Of a DNA stretch of 64,000 nucleotides, positions 17,529 to 25,606 are shown one piece after another. Each line of letters begins with the position of its first letter. The stretch's first letter is position 1. The stretch lies in NCBI GenBank assembly GCA_022843605.1, contig JALHNI010000010.1, positions 1 to 64,000 on the forward strand, written 5' to 3'. A model generated the notes under the pieces. It was given only the letters and a program-made list of their open reading frames with translations. It did no database searches and was not told where the DNA came from. The position numbers and the translations under genes were made by a program. The DNA is from Bryobacter sp. (GTDB taxonomy: Bacteria; Acidobacteriota; Terriglobia; Bryobacterales; Bryobacteraceae).

Positions 17529-17759
17529 GTGCGGACTACGATCGACATTGATGACGAAGTTCTCGAAGCCGTCCGGGAGATTAGCCGCGCTCAACACATT
17601 TCCCTAGGCCGGGCACTATCCGAAGTGGCCAAACGTGGCCTCCAAAAGGCTGGCGAAGTGCGCCTTGGGGATGAAGAAGGCGTCCCTGTCATTTTGCGTG
17701 GTACGACATTTGCCAAAGTCACTTCCGAACATGTCTATCGGCTTCAGGCCCAGGAGTGA
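17529..17759 (+). CDS. VapB-like antitoxin, orphan
   Basis: The 76-residue product begins MRTTIDIDDEVLEAVREI, with the beta strand and helix of ribbon-helix-helix DNA-binding antitoxins, followed by ALSEVAKRGLQ, a typical VapB sequence. GTG 17529 has AAGGTG close upstream. In usual vapBC operons a PIN-domain toxin starts within a few bases of the antitoxin stop; here the stop is followed after 46 bases by the end of the convergent phosphofructokinase gene, so no toxin gene can fit. It may be a solitary regulator or a relic of a former toxin-antitoxin pair. Confidence 0.75.
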   Translation: MRTTIDIDDEVLEAVREISRAQHISLGRALSEVAKRGLQKAGEVRLGDEEGVPVILRGTTFAKVTSEHVYRLQAQE

Positions 17760-17805
17760 CGAAGAATCGATTGTTGTGCGTCAATCTTCTCGCCCTACTT
17801 CTCGC

Positions 17806-19134
17806 CTAGCGGAACTCGCGGGGCTGGCCGGTGGCTTCGAGCACGCTGGTCCAGAGATCGCCAGAGGTGTCGACACAGTAACGCTCCCGAATCGCCATGG
17901 CCATGGGAACGTGGACGAAGCGTCCGTTCCAGCGGCCCACCACCATCTCGGTACGGCCACTCATCGCCGCATGCACGGCGTTGTGCGCCAGGCGGATGCA
18001 ATAGACGCTATCGAAGGGATTGGCCGGCACGCTCCGGATCTCGTAGCTCGGATCGATGTACTTCAAGTTACATTCCTTGCCGATACTGGCAAAGTAGTCG
18101 TTGATCCGCTGCTTCAGGTAAATGCCGATGTCCTGTAACTTCGTGTTTCCTGAGGCGTCCGTACCGTTGCTGGCGGCGAGTAAGTCCTGTCCCGCGCCCT
18201 CCGCCACCACAATGACGGCGTGCCCCCGGCGTTCGATCCGCTGGCGCAGGACATTCAAGAAGCCGCGTTCACCGTCCAGCGCGAACGGCACTTCCGGAAT
18301 CAGCACGAAGTTTGTGTCGCTCATCGCCAGCGACGCATAACAAGCGATGAAGCCCGAGTGGCGGCCCATCAACCGCACCAGTCCCATGCCATTGGGAGAC
18401 GCCTCCGCCTCCACGTGCGCCGAGCGAATCGCCCTCGTCGCTTCAGCGAAAGCTGTTTGAAAACCAAAACTCTGATCGATAAACATGATGTCGTTATCGA
18501 TCGTTTTCGGCACGCCGACTACCGCAATCTTACCGCCGCGTTCCGCAATCACCCGGGCAATCTGCTGGGCTCCGCGCAACGTACCGTCACCGCCGATGAC
18601 GAAGAGAATATTGATACTCATCGTCTCCAGGCAATCCACGATCTCTTCCGGATCCTGCTGGCCACGCGAAGTCCCCAGAATGGTGCCGCCGTGCTCATTG
18701 ATGCCCGCCACGCGCTCCGGAGTCAGGTCAATCACTTCCCGGCCATACTTAGCGATGAAGCCGGAGTAACCGTTGCGGAAGCCGTAAACCTTACGAACGC
18801 CATAGCCCTTGTGTAACTCCAGCACCAGACTGCGGATAACGTCGTTCAACCCGGGGCACAGGCCGCCGCAGGTGACGATTCCGGCACGGGTTTTCGAGGG
18901 GTCGAAGAAGATCTTACGGCGCGGACCGGCAGGCTCGAACGCCGGCAACTGATCGAACGGCACGGAACGGGTAGAAAGCAGCGAAATCGTGTCATCGAAC
19001 AGAACACGATCGGTCTCATCGACGTTATGAAAGGTGCGGTCGCGCTGATCCAGCAGATGGAGCAGCGGCGAATCGATCCGGGAGGATCCCAGGATTTTGA
19101 CGTTCAAATCGGCTGCTTCGAAGTTATGGGTCAC
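17806..19134 (-). CDS. 6-phosphofructokinase, long (plant-type) ATP-dependent form
   Basis: The 442-residue enzyme phosphorylates fructose 6-phosphate in glycolysis. The nucleotide loop GGDGT (residues 181-185) has glycine where pyrophosphate-dependent enzymes have aspartate, indicating ATP as phosphoryl donor. The catalytic loop PKTIDND (209-215) has lysine where short bacterial enzymes have glycine. This G/K combination is that of plant ATP-PFKs and the group of long PFKs; the N-terminal extension of about 80 residues before CGGLCPGLN fits too. The gene overlaps the end of the PEP carboxylase gene by 4 bp and is probably cotranscribed. Confidence 0.88.
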   Translation of the reverse strand: MTHNFEAADLNVKILGSSRIDSPLLHLLDQRDRTFHNVDETDRVLFDDTISLLSTRSVPFDQLPAFEPAGPRRKIFFDPSKTRAGIVTCGGLCPGLNDVIRSLVLELHKGYGVRKVYGFRNGYSGFIAKYGREVIDLTPERVAGINEHGGTILGTSRGQQDPEEIVDCLETMSINILFVIGGDGTLRGAQQIARVIAERGGKIAVVGVPKTIDNDIMFIDQSFGFQTAFAEATRAIRSAHVEAEASPNGMGLVRLMGRHSGFIACYASLAMSDTNFVLIPEVPFALDGERGFLNVLRQRIERRGHAVIVVAEGAGQDLLAASNGTDASGNTKLQDIGIYLKQRINDYFASIGKECNLKYIDPSYEIRSVPANPFDSVYCIRLAHNAVHAAMSGRTEMVVGRWNGRFVHVPMAMAIRERYCVDTSGDLWTSVLEATGQPREFR

Positions 19135-21833
19135 CCGGTCGTCCTCATGCCCGCGGCCACACCTTGTACAGTCAGGCGCAGAAGGTGGCGCAGGTGTTCG
19201 CGGTCGGCTTCAGGGGTGCCGGACGGCAAAGCCCGCCGCCGGCGCAGTAACTCGATCTGGATCAGGTTAAGCGGGTCAATGTAGGGGTTGCGAACTTCGA
19301 TGGAACCCTGGAACCACGGGGTCTGCGAAAGCAATTCGTCCCCCTCGGTGATCCGCAGAATGGCTTGGCGCGAACGATCGCGCTCGCCGGCGATCAACGC
19401 CCAGAAGCGTTCCCGGATCTCCGGCTCTTCCGTCAGTTGCGCGTAACGGTGCGCGATAAACATATCGGCTTTGGCCAAAGCCAGCGCGGCGTTATCGATT
19501 GCGGCCTCAAAGAATGGCCACTCGCGATACATCTTGCGCAGCGCCGTCCAGACGTCTTCGGGAAGCTCCGACAAAGCTGTGCCCATTCCGTACCAGGCTG
19601 GAATCAAACAGCGATTCTGCGTCCAAGCAAAGACCCAGGGAATAGCGCGCAGATCGTTCAGTGTACGCTGCCCGCGCCGGCGAGCCGGCCGCGAACCGAT
19701 CGGTAAGTCTTCAATTTCATCAATCGGCGTGGCACTGGCGAAATACTCCAGGAATCCAGGCGAGTCGACTAACTCGCGGTAACACGAGTAAGAGCGTTCG
19801 GAGAGCGCCTCAATCAACTGGACAGACGCCTGGCTCGGCGCCTGGGCCGGCGTAGCGCTGGCCAATAAAGTAGCCCAGGTAACCTGCTCCAGATGACGGA
19901 AGGCGATCTGCGGATCGTCGTAACGCTCAGCCAGCACTTCGCCCTGTTCCGTCAGTCGCAAACTGCCATCGATCGAATCAGGAGGCAGCGAGAAGATGCC
20001 GCGCGCTGCAGGTCCCCCGCCGCGGCCTAGCGAACCGCCACGGCCGTGGAAGAAGGTCAGTTGAACATCGTGCTCCTGGGCCGCCTGATGCAACTCAGTC
20101 TGCGCGCGATAAAGGCCCCAGCAGGCCGACAAATAGCCGCCGTCCTTGGTGCTGTCCGAGTAACCGACCATGACAATCTGCCGATTGCGCTGCCGGGCTA
20201 GATACTCGGCATAGACCGGCTGCGCAAGGATGGAGCGCATCGTAGCGGGTGCCCGCTCCAGGTCGCCGATCTTCTCGAACAACGGCATAATGCGCAGGCT
20301 CGAATCCTCGCTGCCGGCGGCCCACTTCCATAGCCACAGAACGCTGAGGACATCGCTGGGGGCCTGGGTCAGGCTGATGATATGGCCGCCGATCGGCTCA
20401 GCCCCGTAAGTGGCGATAGTCTGCTGCAGCAAGCGGAAAACGGCGAGCGCCTCGCGAGTATTCGGCGCCAGCTTGGCTCGCGGAATGTCACCTTTGAAGG
20501 GCATCGTACGGCCGAGCAAAGCCAGCTTCTCGTCCTCGGGCAAGCTGTCGAAATCGTCAGCCAGACCGAGAACGCGGAAGAGATCGGTGATGACCTCGGC
20601 GTAGCGGCGCGAATCCTGCCGGATGTCCAGGCAGGCCAGATGCAAACCGAAGATGCGCGCCCGATCGAGCCAGCGCTCCACCTCGGCAGCCGCCCGGCTG
20701 TGCGGATCATTCTCGCGCAAGCTCACCAGAATGAGTTCCAGGTCCGCGGTGAGTTCATGGCCGTTTCGATAGGCAGGCCCACCCGGCTCCACTGAAGCCT
20801 CCAGCCGCCACTCGATCATCGTGAGGTACCGGCGATAGACCTCAAAAGGCGCCGTCGGCGCCAGTCGATCCGCCAGAGCCGGCCAGCGAATCACCGCCTC
20901 CTCCAGATTCGATTCCAGAATCTCGCTCACCGGCGCTTCCCGCGAGGAGAGACTCAGAAAATCGTACATGCGGCGGCATTGCTCCTGGTGCATCGCCAGG
21001 GCCTTGGCCCGCAGCTTCGACAAGGTGCGGCCGGTCACCTCAGCAGTCACATCCGGGTGACCGTCGCGGTCGCCACCCACCCAGGAGCCAAACCGCAGAA
21101 AGACCGGCATCTCAAAAACGTCGCCGGGATAACTCATCGCCAAGGCTCGGCGAAGCGCCTCGTAGATGCGCGGCACGACGTCCCAAAGGCGGGGAACGAT
21201 GGAGAGCACACGGTCCACTTCTTCGAGGACCGTGGGGCGGCGCGGGCGAAGAAACTCGGTCTGCCAAAGGACGTTCAGTTCAGTACGGAGATTCGCCTCA
21301 AGGTCGCGGCGCTCGCGCGGCACCAGATCAGGGCGGTCCAGTTCCTGGAGGAACGCGCGCATCCGGCTCAACTTGGCACGGACAGCACGGCGCTTGGCTT
21401 CGCTTGGATGCGCGGTGAAAACGAGTTCAATCGAAAGGCGGTCGAGGGCCTGCTGAACCTGAGCGGCGGTGAAGCCTTGCAACTTCAAGGCGGCGATGCC
21501 CGCGCCGATCGACTCGCCAAGCGGCTCGTGCTCTAGTTCGCGGTTCCGCAGAACGCGAATCCGGTGCCGGTCCTCCGCAAGGTTCGAGAGATCGAGAAAG
21601 ACGGTGAAGGCGCGGACGACGGTCTGAATCTGGGCTTCGTCGAGCGCCGCGATCCTCTCGGCGAGCGCATGCTCGGCCGAGGCGTCGCCGGAGCGGCGAC
21701 TGCGCGAAAGCTTGCGGATTTCCTCGACGAGGTCGAGCGAAGGTGCCCCGGCCAGGGAGGTGATCGCTTCGCCGAGCATGTCGGCGAGCATCCGGACATC
21801 GCGCCGGAGAAGCTCGTTGCTGACTTTGGGCAA
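19131..21833 (-). CDS. ppc: Phosphoenolpyruvate carboxylase
   Basis: The 900-residue enzyme carboxylates PEP to oxaloacetate, replenishing the TCA cycle. The essential His signature reads FTAHPSEAKRR (H142; the usual motif has T in place of S), followed by the catalytic VGYSDSTKDGGY loop and the glycine-rich FFHGRGGSLGRGGGP loop. Length is the usual one for bacterial PEPC. It starts with TTG 21833, which is needed to include the conserved LLRRDVRMLADMLGE helix; ATG 21791 would remove it. A consensus -10 box lies about 45 bases upstream. It overlaps the phosphofructokinase gene by 4 bp, joining glycolytic and anaplerotic steps in one operon. Confidence 0.95.
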   Translation of the reverse strand: MPKVSNELLRRDVRMLADMLGEAITSLAGAPSLDLVEEIRKLSRSRRSGDASAEHALAERIAALDEAQIQTVVRAFTVFLDLSNLAEDRHRIRVLRNRELEHEPLGESIGAGIAALKLQGFTAAQVQQALDRLSIELVFTAHPSEAKRRAVRAKLSRMRAFLQELDRPDLVPRERRDLEANLRTELNVLWQTEFLRPRRPTVLEEVDRVLSIVPRLWDVVPRIYEALRRALAMSYPGDVFEMPVFLRFGSWVGGDRDGHPDVTAEVTGRTLSKLRAKALAMHQEQCRRMYDFLSLSSREAPVSEILESNLEEAVIRWPALADRLAPTAPFEVYRRYLTMIEWRLEASVEPGGPAYRNGHELTADLELILVSLRENDPHSRAAAEVERWLDRARIFGLHLACLDIRQDSRRYAEVITDLFRVLGLADDFDSLPEDEKLALLGRTMPFKGDIPRAKLAPNTREALAVFRLLQQTIATYGAEPIGGHIISLTQAPSDVLSVLWLWKWAAGSEDSSLRIMPLFEKIGDLERAPATMRSILAQPVYAEYLARQRNRQIVMVGYSDSTKDGGYLSACWGLYRAQTELHQAAQEHDVQLTFFHGRGGSLGRGGGPAARGIFSLPPDSIDGSLRLTEQGEVLAERYDDPQIAFRHLEQVTWATLLASATPAQAPSQASVQLIEALSERSYSCYRELVDSPGFLEYFASATPIDEIEDLPIGSRPARRRGQRTLNDLRAIPWVFAWTQNRCLIPAWYGMGTALSELPEDVWTALRKMYREWPFFEAAIDNAALALAKADMFIAHRYAQLTEEPEIRERFWALIAGERDRSRQAILRITEGDELLSQTPWFQGSIEVRNPYIDPLNLIQIELLRRRRALPSGTPEADREHLRHLLRLTVQGVAAGMRTTG

Positions 21834-21876
21834 AAGGGTCCGCCTATTCGTACGACGAACTTGGTCGGGAAGGGCG

Positions 21877-21906
21877 ATTATAGCGCGGGCACCCGCCGGG
21901 CATCAA
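21877..21906 (-). promoter_or_regulatory. Probable sigma-70 promoter of ppc
   Basis: On the minus strand, TTGATG (21906-21901) and the perfect -10 box TATAAT (21882-21877) are separated by 18 bases, and transcription would start about 35 bases before the TTG start codon of ppc. The intergenic region here is 125 bp, between ppc and the stop of the NHL-repeat gene, so ppc and the phosphofructokinase gene probably form their own transcription unit. Confidence 0.55.
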
Positions 21907-21958
21907 GCACCGGATCACGAAACGAACCGGAATCTAGTTGATTCGATTGTCTTTATTG

Positions 21959-24943
21959 CTACTCAATGACCGTCCAGAGCACTTGCGTGACGGGAACGCC
22001 GTTAAGGCTGGCGGTAACCGGTACCGTGCCGATTACGCCCTCAGGGACGGTGATGGTGAAGTAGAACAGCCCCAGCGTTCCCGGGGTCAGCATAGCGGTT
22101 TCTACCGTGGCCACAGTGTCGCCGAGCTTCACCTCGAGACCGGGAACTGCCACTTCGCCGGCGACGAGGGTGCCGATCACGTACGGCGGCAGATTTCCTG
22201 CCCCGGTGCCCTGGAAAGTGAGGCGCTCACCGGCTTTGGCCGCCCGGACCGAGAATCCCTCTACCGGCGTATCGGCCGGAGCGGCCAGAACGCCGTCCTC
22301 GATGCGCGCCCACACAAACTGCTGGTCTCCGACTTTGAGCGCCGCAGGCGCAAGCAAGGCTGGCGAATGGACCGCTGCCGCCAGGGTGACCGCCGGACTG
22401 GCACCTTCAACAGTGGTCACCACCACCGGGATGTCGTTCTCACCGATCCACTCAGGAGCAACGCCGCGAATGAGCGTCGGGCTCACCGATTGCAGAAAGA
22501 GAGCCTGCCCGTTGATCGTGACGCTGGTGCCCGCAAGCGTCACAGGCGCAAGGCCATCCTTAAAGTCGCTTTCGCCGGCATCCTTCGCCAACGCCGCCAG
22601 GGCCGTACCGCGGATCTCGATCCAACTGCCCGGTGCGATTCGAGCGCCGCCACCATAGTCGGCGGCGACGGATACCGTCGTGACGACAGCTGGAGGACCA
22701 GCCACCGTCACTGTGAACGGCACCGAGAGTGCGCCCGTGGATGCCGTCACTGTCAGCGCACCCAGCGTCTTTGGCAGCGTGAACGCCGCGCTGGCGATGC
22801 CGTTCGCATCGGTGACGACGGACGGAGGCAGATCCGCAATGCCGGCGGTGGCCGTCTTGAAGTCGATCGCCATCCCGCTCAACGGCAGTCCGTCGCTGCC
22901 CACCAGTCGGACGCGCAGGGGCGCTTTCAGTTTGGACTCCGGGAGTCCCGTTTGCTTGTCGCCATCCACCAGTTCAAGGCCCGTCAGGCTGACGGGCGTC
23001 ACTTGCCGAATCACGTTGTAGGTGGAGTCGATGAAGTACAAGCTGCCGTTCCGGCCACCGATCAGGGAATGTGCGTGGCCGATCTGAATCGCTTGGCCAG
23101 CGGCTTTGTCCGGGGAGAGGCCGGAGGTGGTGCCCCCGATGACGGTGGTGATTTGACCCTCGGGACTGAGGGCCACGATCTGTGGTCCGGTGCTGACCCA
23201 GACCCGGTCAGTGGAGTCGATGGCGACTCCGGCACTGTGGAATGGAAGGCGGGCGTACGTGGTGGCCTCAAAGCGGTGGATGCGCCGGATCGCCCGGTTC
23301 CCGGTGTCGTTGACGAAAAGATCGCCTGTGGAGTTGTACACCAGCCCGTCGGGAGCGAAGAATTTCGCGGCGAACTGTCCCCCATCGGCAAAGCCTGGAC
23401 CCGCCTGGCCGAACGTCAGGAACGTCATCAGCGGCTGTGTTCCCAGAACGGCGGTGCGCGATGCGCTGTAGACCCAGCCGCGCGACGGTTCGACATACTG
23501 CACCGACTCGCCGTCATTCGTCAGGACCAGGCCGAGACCCGGATTGTTGTTACGGAGCGTGCCGGCAGACGGTCCGGTGCCAGCCGCGGGACGATACCAG
23601 AGCCCGCGGGAACTGAGCCAGAAAACGTTACGGTCGCGGTCCATCACGGCGGAATTGATCGTGGAGTCGAGCGCACAGCTTCCCTGAAGACCCGCCAGAA
23701 GGGTGACCAAGTTGCTGACAACGGAGCGAATCTGGCAATTGCCGGTGTCCGCAACAGTCATCCGACCGAGTGCGTCGAGACGGATGCTGCGCGGACTGTC
23801 GAAAAGCGCTTGATCCGGGGTCACAGCTCCCTGCAGTCCGCGGTTCATACCAGCTACCGTGCGAATGGTGCCGTCCGGACCGATGCGCCGAATACGGTGG
23901 TTGTTGGTATCGGCGAACACCACGCCGCCGAGTGCGTCTACGGCAATGTTGGTGGGCGTGAAGAGCCCCGCGGTGGCGGCAGGCACGCCTTCGGCGGTGA
24001 CTCGTCCCGCGTTGCCCGTCCCGGCTACGACGCTCACGGTGGCATCGCTCAGTTGAAGCTTGAAGATGCGGTGGCTGCGCTCATCGGTGACGTAAAGGTT
24101 GCGGCCCTCGGGATCGAGCGCGATGCCCGTGGACATCTGAAAATTCACCTGCAAGGCGGGGCCTTGGGACATCGTTCCGGTGGGCGTACCCGCGATGGTG
24201 GCGATGTTGCCGGACTGGATGCGCCGCACGCGGCGATTCTCGAAGTCGTAGAAATAGATGTCGCCGCTGGGGTGGACCACGACGGCCGAGGGCCGATTGA
24301 GGCGGGCGGCAACGGCGGGACCGGCGTCACCGGCGAAGCCCGCGGTGCCATTGCCGGCGACGGTGCTCAACACGCCGGTAGTGGCGGTCCAGCGGCGAAT
24401 GCGGTGACTGCCGGTTTCGGCGATGATCAGGTCGCCCTGGAGATCCACGGCGAGACCGAGCACTTCGTTCAGGCGGGCCTGGGTGCCGACGGTGCCGTCG
24501 GGCGAAAAGCCAGGGCCGCGGCCGCCGATGATGGTCGCAATTTCGTTCGTTTCGAGGTCCAATCGCCGGATGCGTTGGTTGTTGGGTTCAGAGATATAGA
24601 GGTAGCGATTGCCATCGATCGCTATGGCGCGCGGGAAGCTGAGCCGTCGGGCCGCCGCCGGGTTGGTGGGATCGACCACCGTGGCATTGATCCCATCACC
24701 CGCAACAGTTGTGGTCCTGCCATCTGGTTCGATTCTGCGCACCGAATGCAGTTCGTAGTTGGCGACATAGAGATTGCCTCGTTTGTCGAAAACGATGCCA
24801 AATGGCGTTTTGAGCATCACGGCCGGCGCGACAGCCGGGCCGACATTGGACCAGGGAATGCCTGCCACCGTCGAAACTCGATAGGTAGTCTGAGTCTGGG
24901 CGAGCAACAGGCCCGGCAGGAGGAGGAAGAAAGATTGTTTCAT
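21959..24943 (-). CDS. Secreted NHL-repeat protein with Ig-like and TIGR03437-type C-terminal domains
   Basis: The 994-residue protein starts with a signal peptide (MKQSFFLLLPGLLLAQ, cleaved near residue 16), then at least eight NHL-type beta-propeller blades (motifs such as GIVFDKRGNLYVAN, GIALDPEGRNLYVTDE, IRRIGPDGTIRTVAG). A bacterial Ig-like domain (about 690-770) and a C-terminal region of the type common in Solibacter (SVSPTLIRGVAPEWIG) follow. It is probably outer-surface or secreted, and NHL propellers usually bind proteins or carbohydrate polymers; the actual ligand is unknown. A 38-codon ORF with a strong ribosome site precedes it by 12 bp. The stop is followed by the ppc promoter region. 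Confidence 0.8.
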   Translation of the reverse strand: MKQSFFLLLPGLLLAQTQTTYRVSTVAGIPWSNVGPAVAPAVMLKTPFGIVFDKRGNLYVANYELHSVRRIEPDGRTTTVAGDGINATVVDPTNPAAARRLSFPRAIAIDGNRYLYISEPNNQRIRRLDLETNEIATIIGGRGPGFSPDGTVGTQARLNEVLGLAVDLQGDLIIAETGSHRIRRWTATTGVLSTVAGNGTAGFAGDAGPAVAARLNRPSAVVVHPSGDIYFYDFENRRVRRIQSGNIATIAGTPTGTMSQGPALQVNFQMSTGIALDPEGRNLYVTDERSHRIFKLQLSDATVSVVAGTGNAGRVTAEGVPAATAGLFTPTNIAVDALGGVVFADTNNHRIRRIGPDGTIRTVAGMNRGLQGAVTPDQALFDSPRSIRLDALGRMTVADTGNCQIRSVVSNLVTLLAGLQGSCALDSTINSAVMDRDRNVFWLSSRGLWYRPAAGTGPSAGTLRNNNPGLGLVLTNDGESVQYVEPSRGWVYSASRTAVLGTQPLMTFLTFGQAGPGFADGGQFAAKFFAPDGLVYNSTGDLFVNDTGNRAIRRIHRFEATTYARLPFHSAGVAIDSTDRVWVSTGPQIVALSPEGQITTVIGGTTSGLSPDKAAGQAIQIGHAHSLIGGRNGSLYFIDSTYNVIRQVTPVSLTGLELVDGDKQTGLPESKLKAPLRVRLVGSDGLPLSGMAIDFKTATAGIADLPPSVVTDANGIASAAFTLPKTLGALTVTASTGALSVPFTVTVAGPPAVVTTVSVAADYGGGARIAPGSWIEIRGTALAALAKDAGESDFKDGLAPVTLAGTSVTINGQALFLQSVSPTLIRGVAPEWIGENDIPVVVTTVEGASPAVTLAAAVHSPALLAPAALKVGDQQFVWARIEDGVLAAPADTPVEGFSVRAAKAGERLTFQGTGAGNLPPYVIGTLVAGEVAVPGLEVKLGDTVATVETAMLTPGTLGLFYFTITVPEGVIGTVPVTASLNGVPVTQVLWTVIE

Positions 24944-24955
24944 GGGGGAGTTCCG

Positions 24956-25072
24956 TTACTGAAGCGTGAAAACACCGAAAGCGGTCGTGACAACGCTAAG
25001 GGCATGCAGTTCGGCAAAGCCGCCGGAACGCACCTCGAATTCACGAATCGGTATCCAAAAACGAAGTAGCAT
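24956..25072 (-). CDS. Putative 38-residue leader or small protein
   Basis: The frame starts at ATG 25072 with AGGAGG exactly six bases upstream (25084-25079), a better ribosome site than the neighbouring large genes have. The product starts MLLRFWIPIREFEVRS and contains no signal or membrane helix. It stops 12 bp before the NHL-repeat gene, whose own ribosome site is weak, so translation of the small frame may feed ribosomes into the large one. Alternatively the small frame is a simple leader peptide. No family is recognised; protein function not inferred. Confidence 0.5.
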   Translation of the reverse strand: MLLRFWIPIREFEVRSGGFAELHALSVVTTAFGVFTLQ

Positions 25073-25118
25073 CGGCAGCCTCCTATAAGTGTGGAAAGCG
25101 CAATCCGGCGGCGAATCG

Positions 25119-25134
25119 TGACAGGTTGCTGTCA
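25119..25134. promoter_or_regulatory. 16-bp inverted repeat upstream of the 38-codon ORF
   Basis: TGACAG-GTTG-CTGTCA is a perfect 6+4+6 dyad, 35 bases upstream of the AGGAGG site at 25079-25084. Its right half also contains TTGACA on the minus strand (25135-25130), a perfect -35 hexamer, although no convincing -10 follows at 17 bases. A repressor site overlapping the -35 region of the NHL operon is a reasonable reading. Confidence 0.4.
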
Positions 25135-25243
25135 AACTTTCTAAGAAGCCCGGAACGAATCCAACCCTGTGAGGGCGAGTGTATCGGGAAGGTGCGCGGC
25201 TGTCGTCCCCTAAATGGGGTAGGCGGCAAAGAATTAGTTTGAA

Positions 25244-25336
25244 TCAGATAGTTTCTTGAGTAAGTCGAGAGTACTCATTTTCGATTGAGTCGAGCACCTC
25301 GACGAGCGCCCGGTAGGCCTCGTGAAGTTGGCTCAT
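25244..25336 (-). CDS. Putative 30-residue ORF coupled to the preceding small ORF
   Basis: ATG 25336 overlaps the stop of the preceding small frame in an ATGA junction. The product is MSQLHEAYRALVEVLDSIEN followed by ten more residues ending in QETI. It is acidic and predicted to be one long amphipathic helix. It could be a real small protein or the tail of a decayed gene; only the junction and helical pattern speak for coding. Confidence 0.25.
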   Translation of the reverse strand: MSQLHEAYRALVEVLDSIENEYSRLTQETI

Positions 25337-25536
25337 TCAGAGGGAGCGGGCCATAAGCGCGAAGGGCCCAGTCTTCGCCCTAACAGGTTTGCACCCATGC
25401 ACCGCCGGATCTCAAGATCGGAGATGCCCGGATGGGCGGGCGCAGTGGGGCGGCAAGTATGCTCCGAACCAGGGGGGCCGCTGGCGCTGAAGTTGAGCCA
25501 GAGCGCCTGCAAGGTTTCGTCGGTAGCGGTGAGCAT
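25333..25536 (-). CDS. Putative 67-residue small protein
   Basis: The frame starts MLTATDETLQALWLNFSASG and ends in SRLWPAPSE, with a central SDLEIRRCMGANLLGRR stretch. No family is recognised and there is no clear ribosome site in front of ATG 25536 (a GTG is adjacent at 25539). It is divergent from the DUF2239 gene, sharing a 70-bp region with two palindromes, and joined to a 30-codon frame by an ATGA overlap. This arrangement is what speaks for it being a gene; composition alone would not. Confidence 0.28.
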   Translation of the reverse strand: MLTATDETLQALWLNFSASGPPGSEHTCRPTAPAHPGISDLEIRRCMGANLLGRRLGPSRLWPAPSE

Positions 25537-25572
25537 CACAGTCGAAATCGTATCGTGTTTGCGGCTTTTATT

Positions 25573-25604
25573 TTATCAGTATGATAAGATTTTATCTGGA
25601 TAAA
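25573..25604. promoter_or_regulatory. Two adjacent palindromes covering the DUF2239 promoter/RBS
   Basis: TTATCA-GTA-TGATAA (25573-25587) and TTTATC-TG-GATAAA (25591-25604) are both perfect and share the TTATC/GATAA half-site. The second ends two bases before the DUF2239 start codon and covers its ribosome-binding region. The first contains TATGAT (25580-25585), a good -10 match. This looks like an operator for a dimeric repressor acting on one or both divergent genes. Confidence 0.55.
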
Positions 25605-25606
25605 TT

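Larger units (their letters stand above)
24944..25606. other. 660-bp control region between the NHL gene and the DUF2239 gene
   Basis: No long gene is present. What can be seen, left to right: a 38-codon ORF with a consensus ribosome site on the minus strand (24956-25072), a 16-bp inverted repeat (25119-25134), a short CCCC-TAAAT-GGGG dyad near 25206-25220, two coupled small ORFs on the minus strand (25244-25336 and 25333-25536), and two palindromes in front of the DUF2239 gene (25573-25604). Nothing recognisable lies in 25140-25200. Confidence 0.6.

Noticed and set aside
17760-17808. Possible vapC gene after the VapB-like antitoxin
   Set aside because: Only about twelve toxin-like codons before a stop, overlapping the phosphofructokinase end; too short to annotate, mentioned as a possible scar only.
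21938-25069. A plus-strand open frame of more than 1000 codons opposite the NHL-repeat gene
   Set aside because: Its translation is rich in Arg/His/Gly with no recognisable domain, while the minus strand encodes a signal peptide and clear propeller repeats; it is an antisense shadow caused by high GC.
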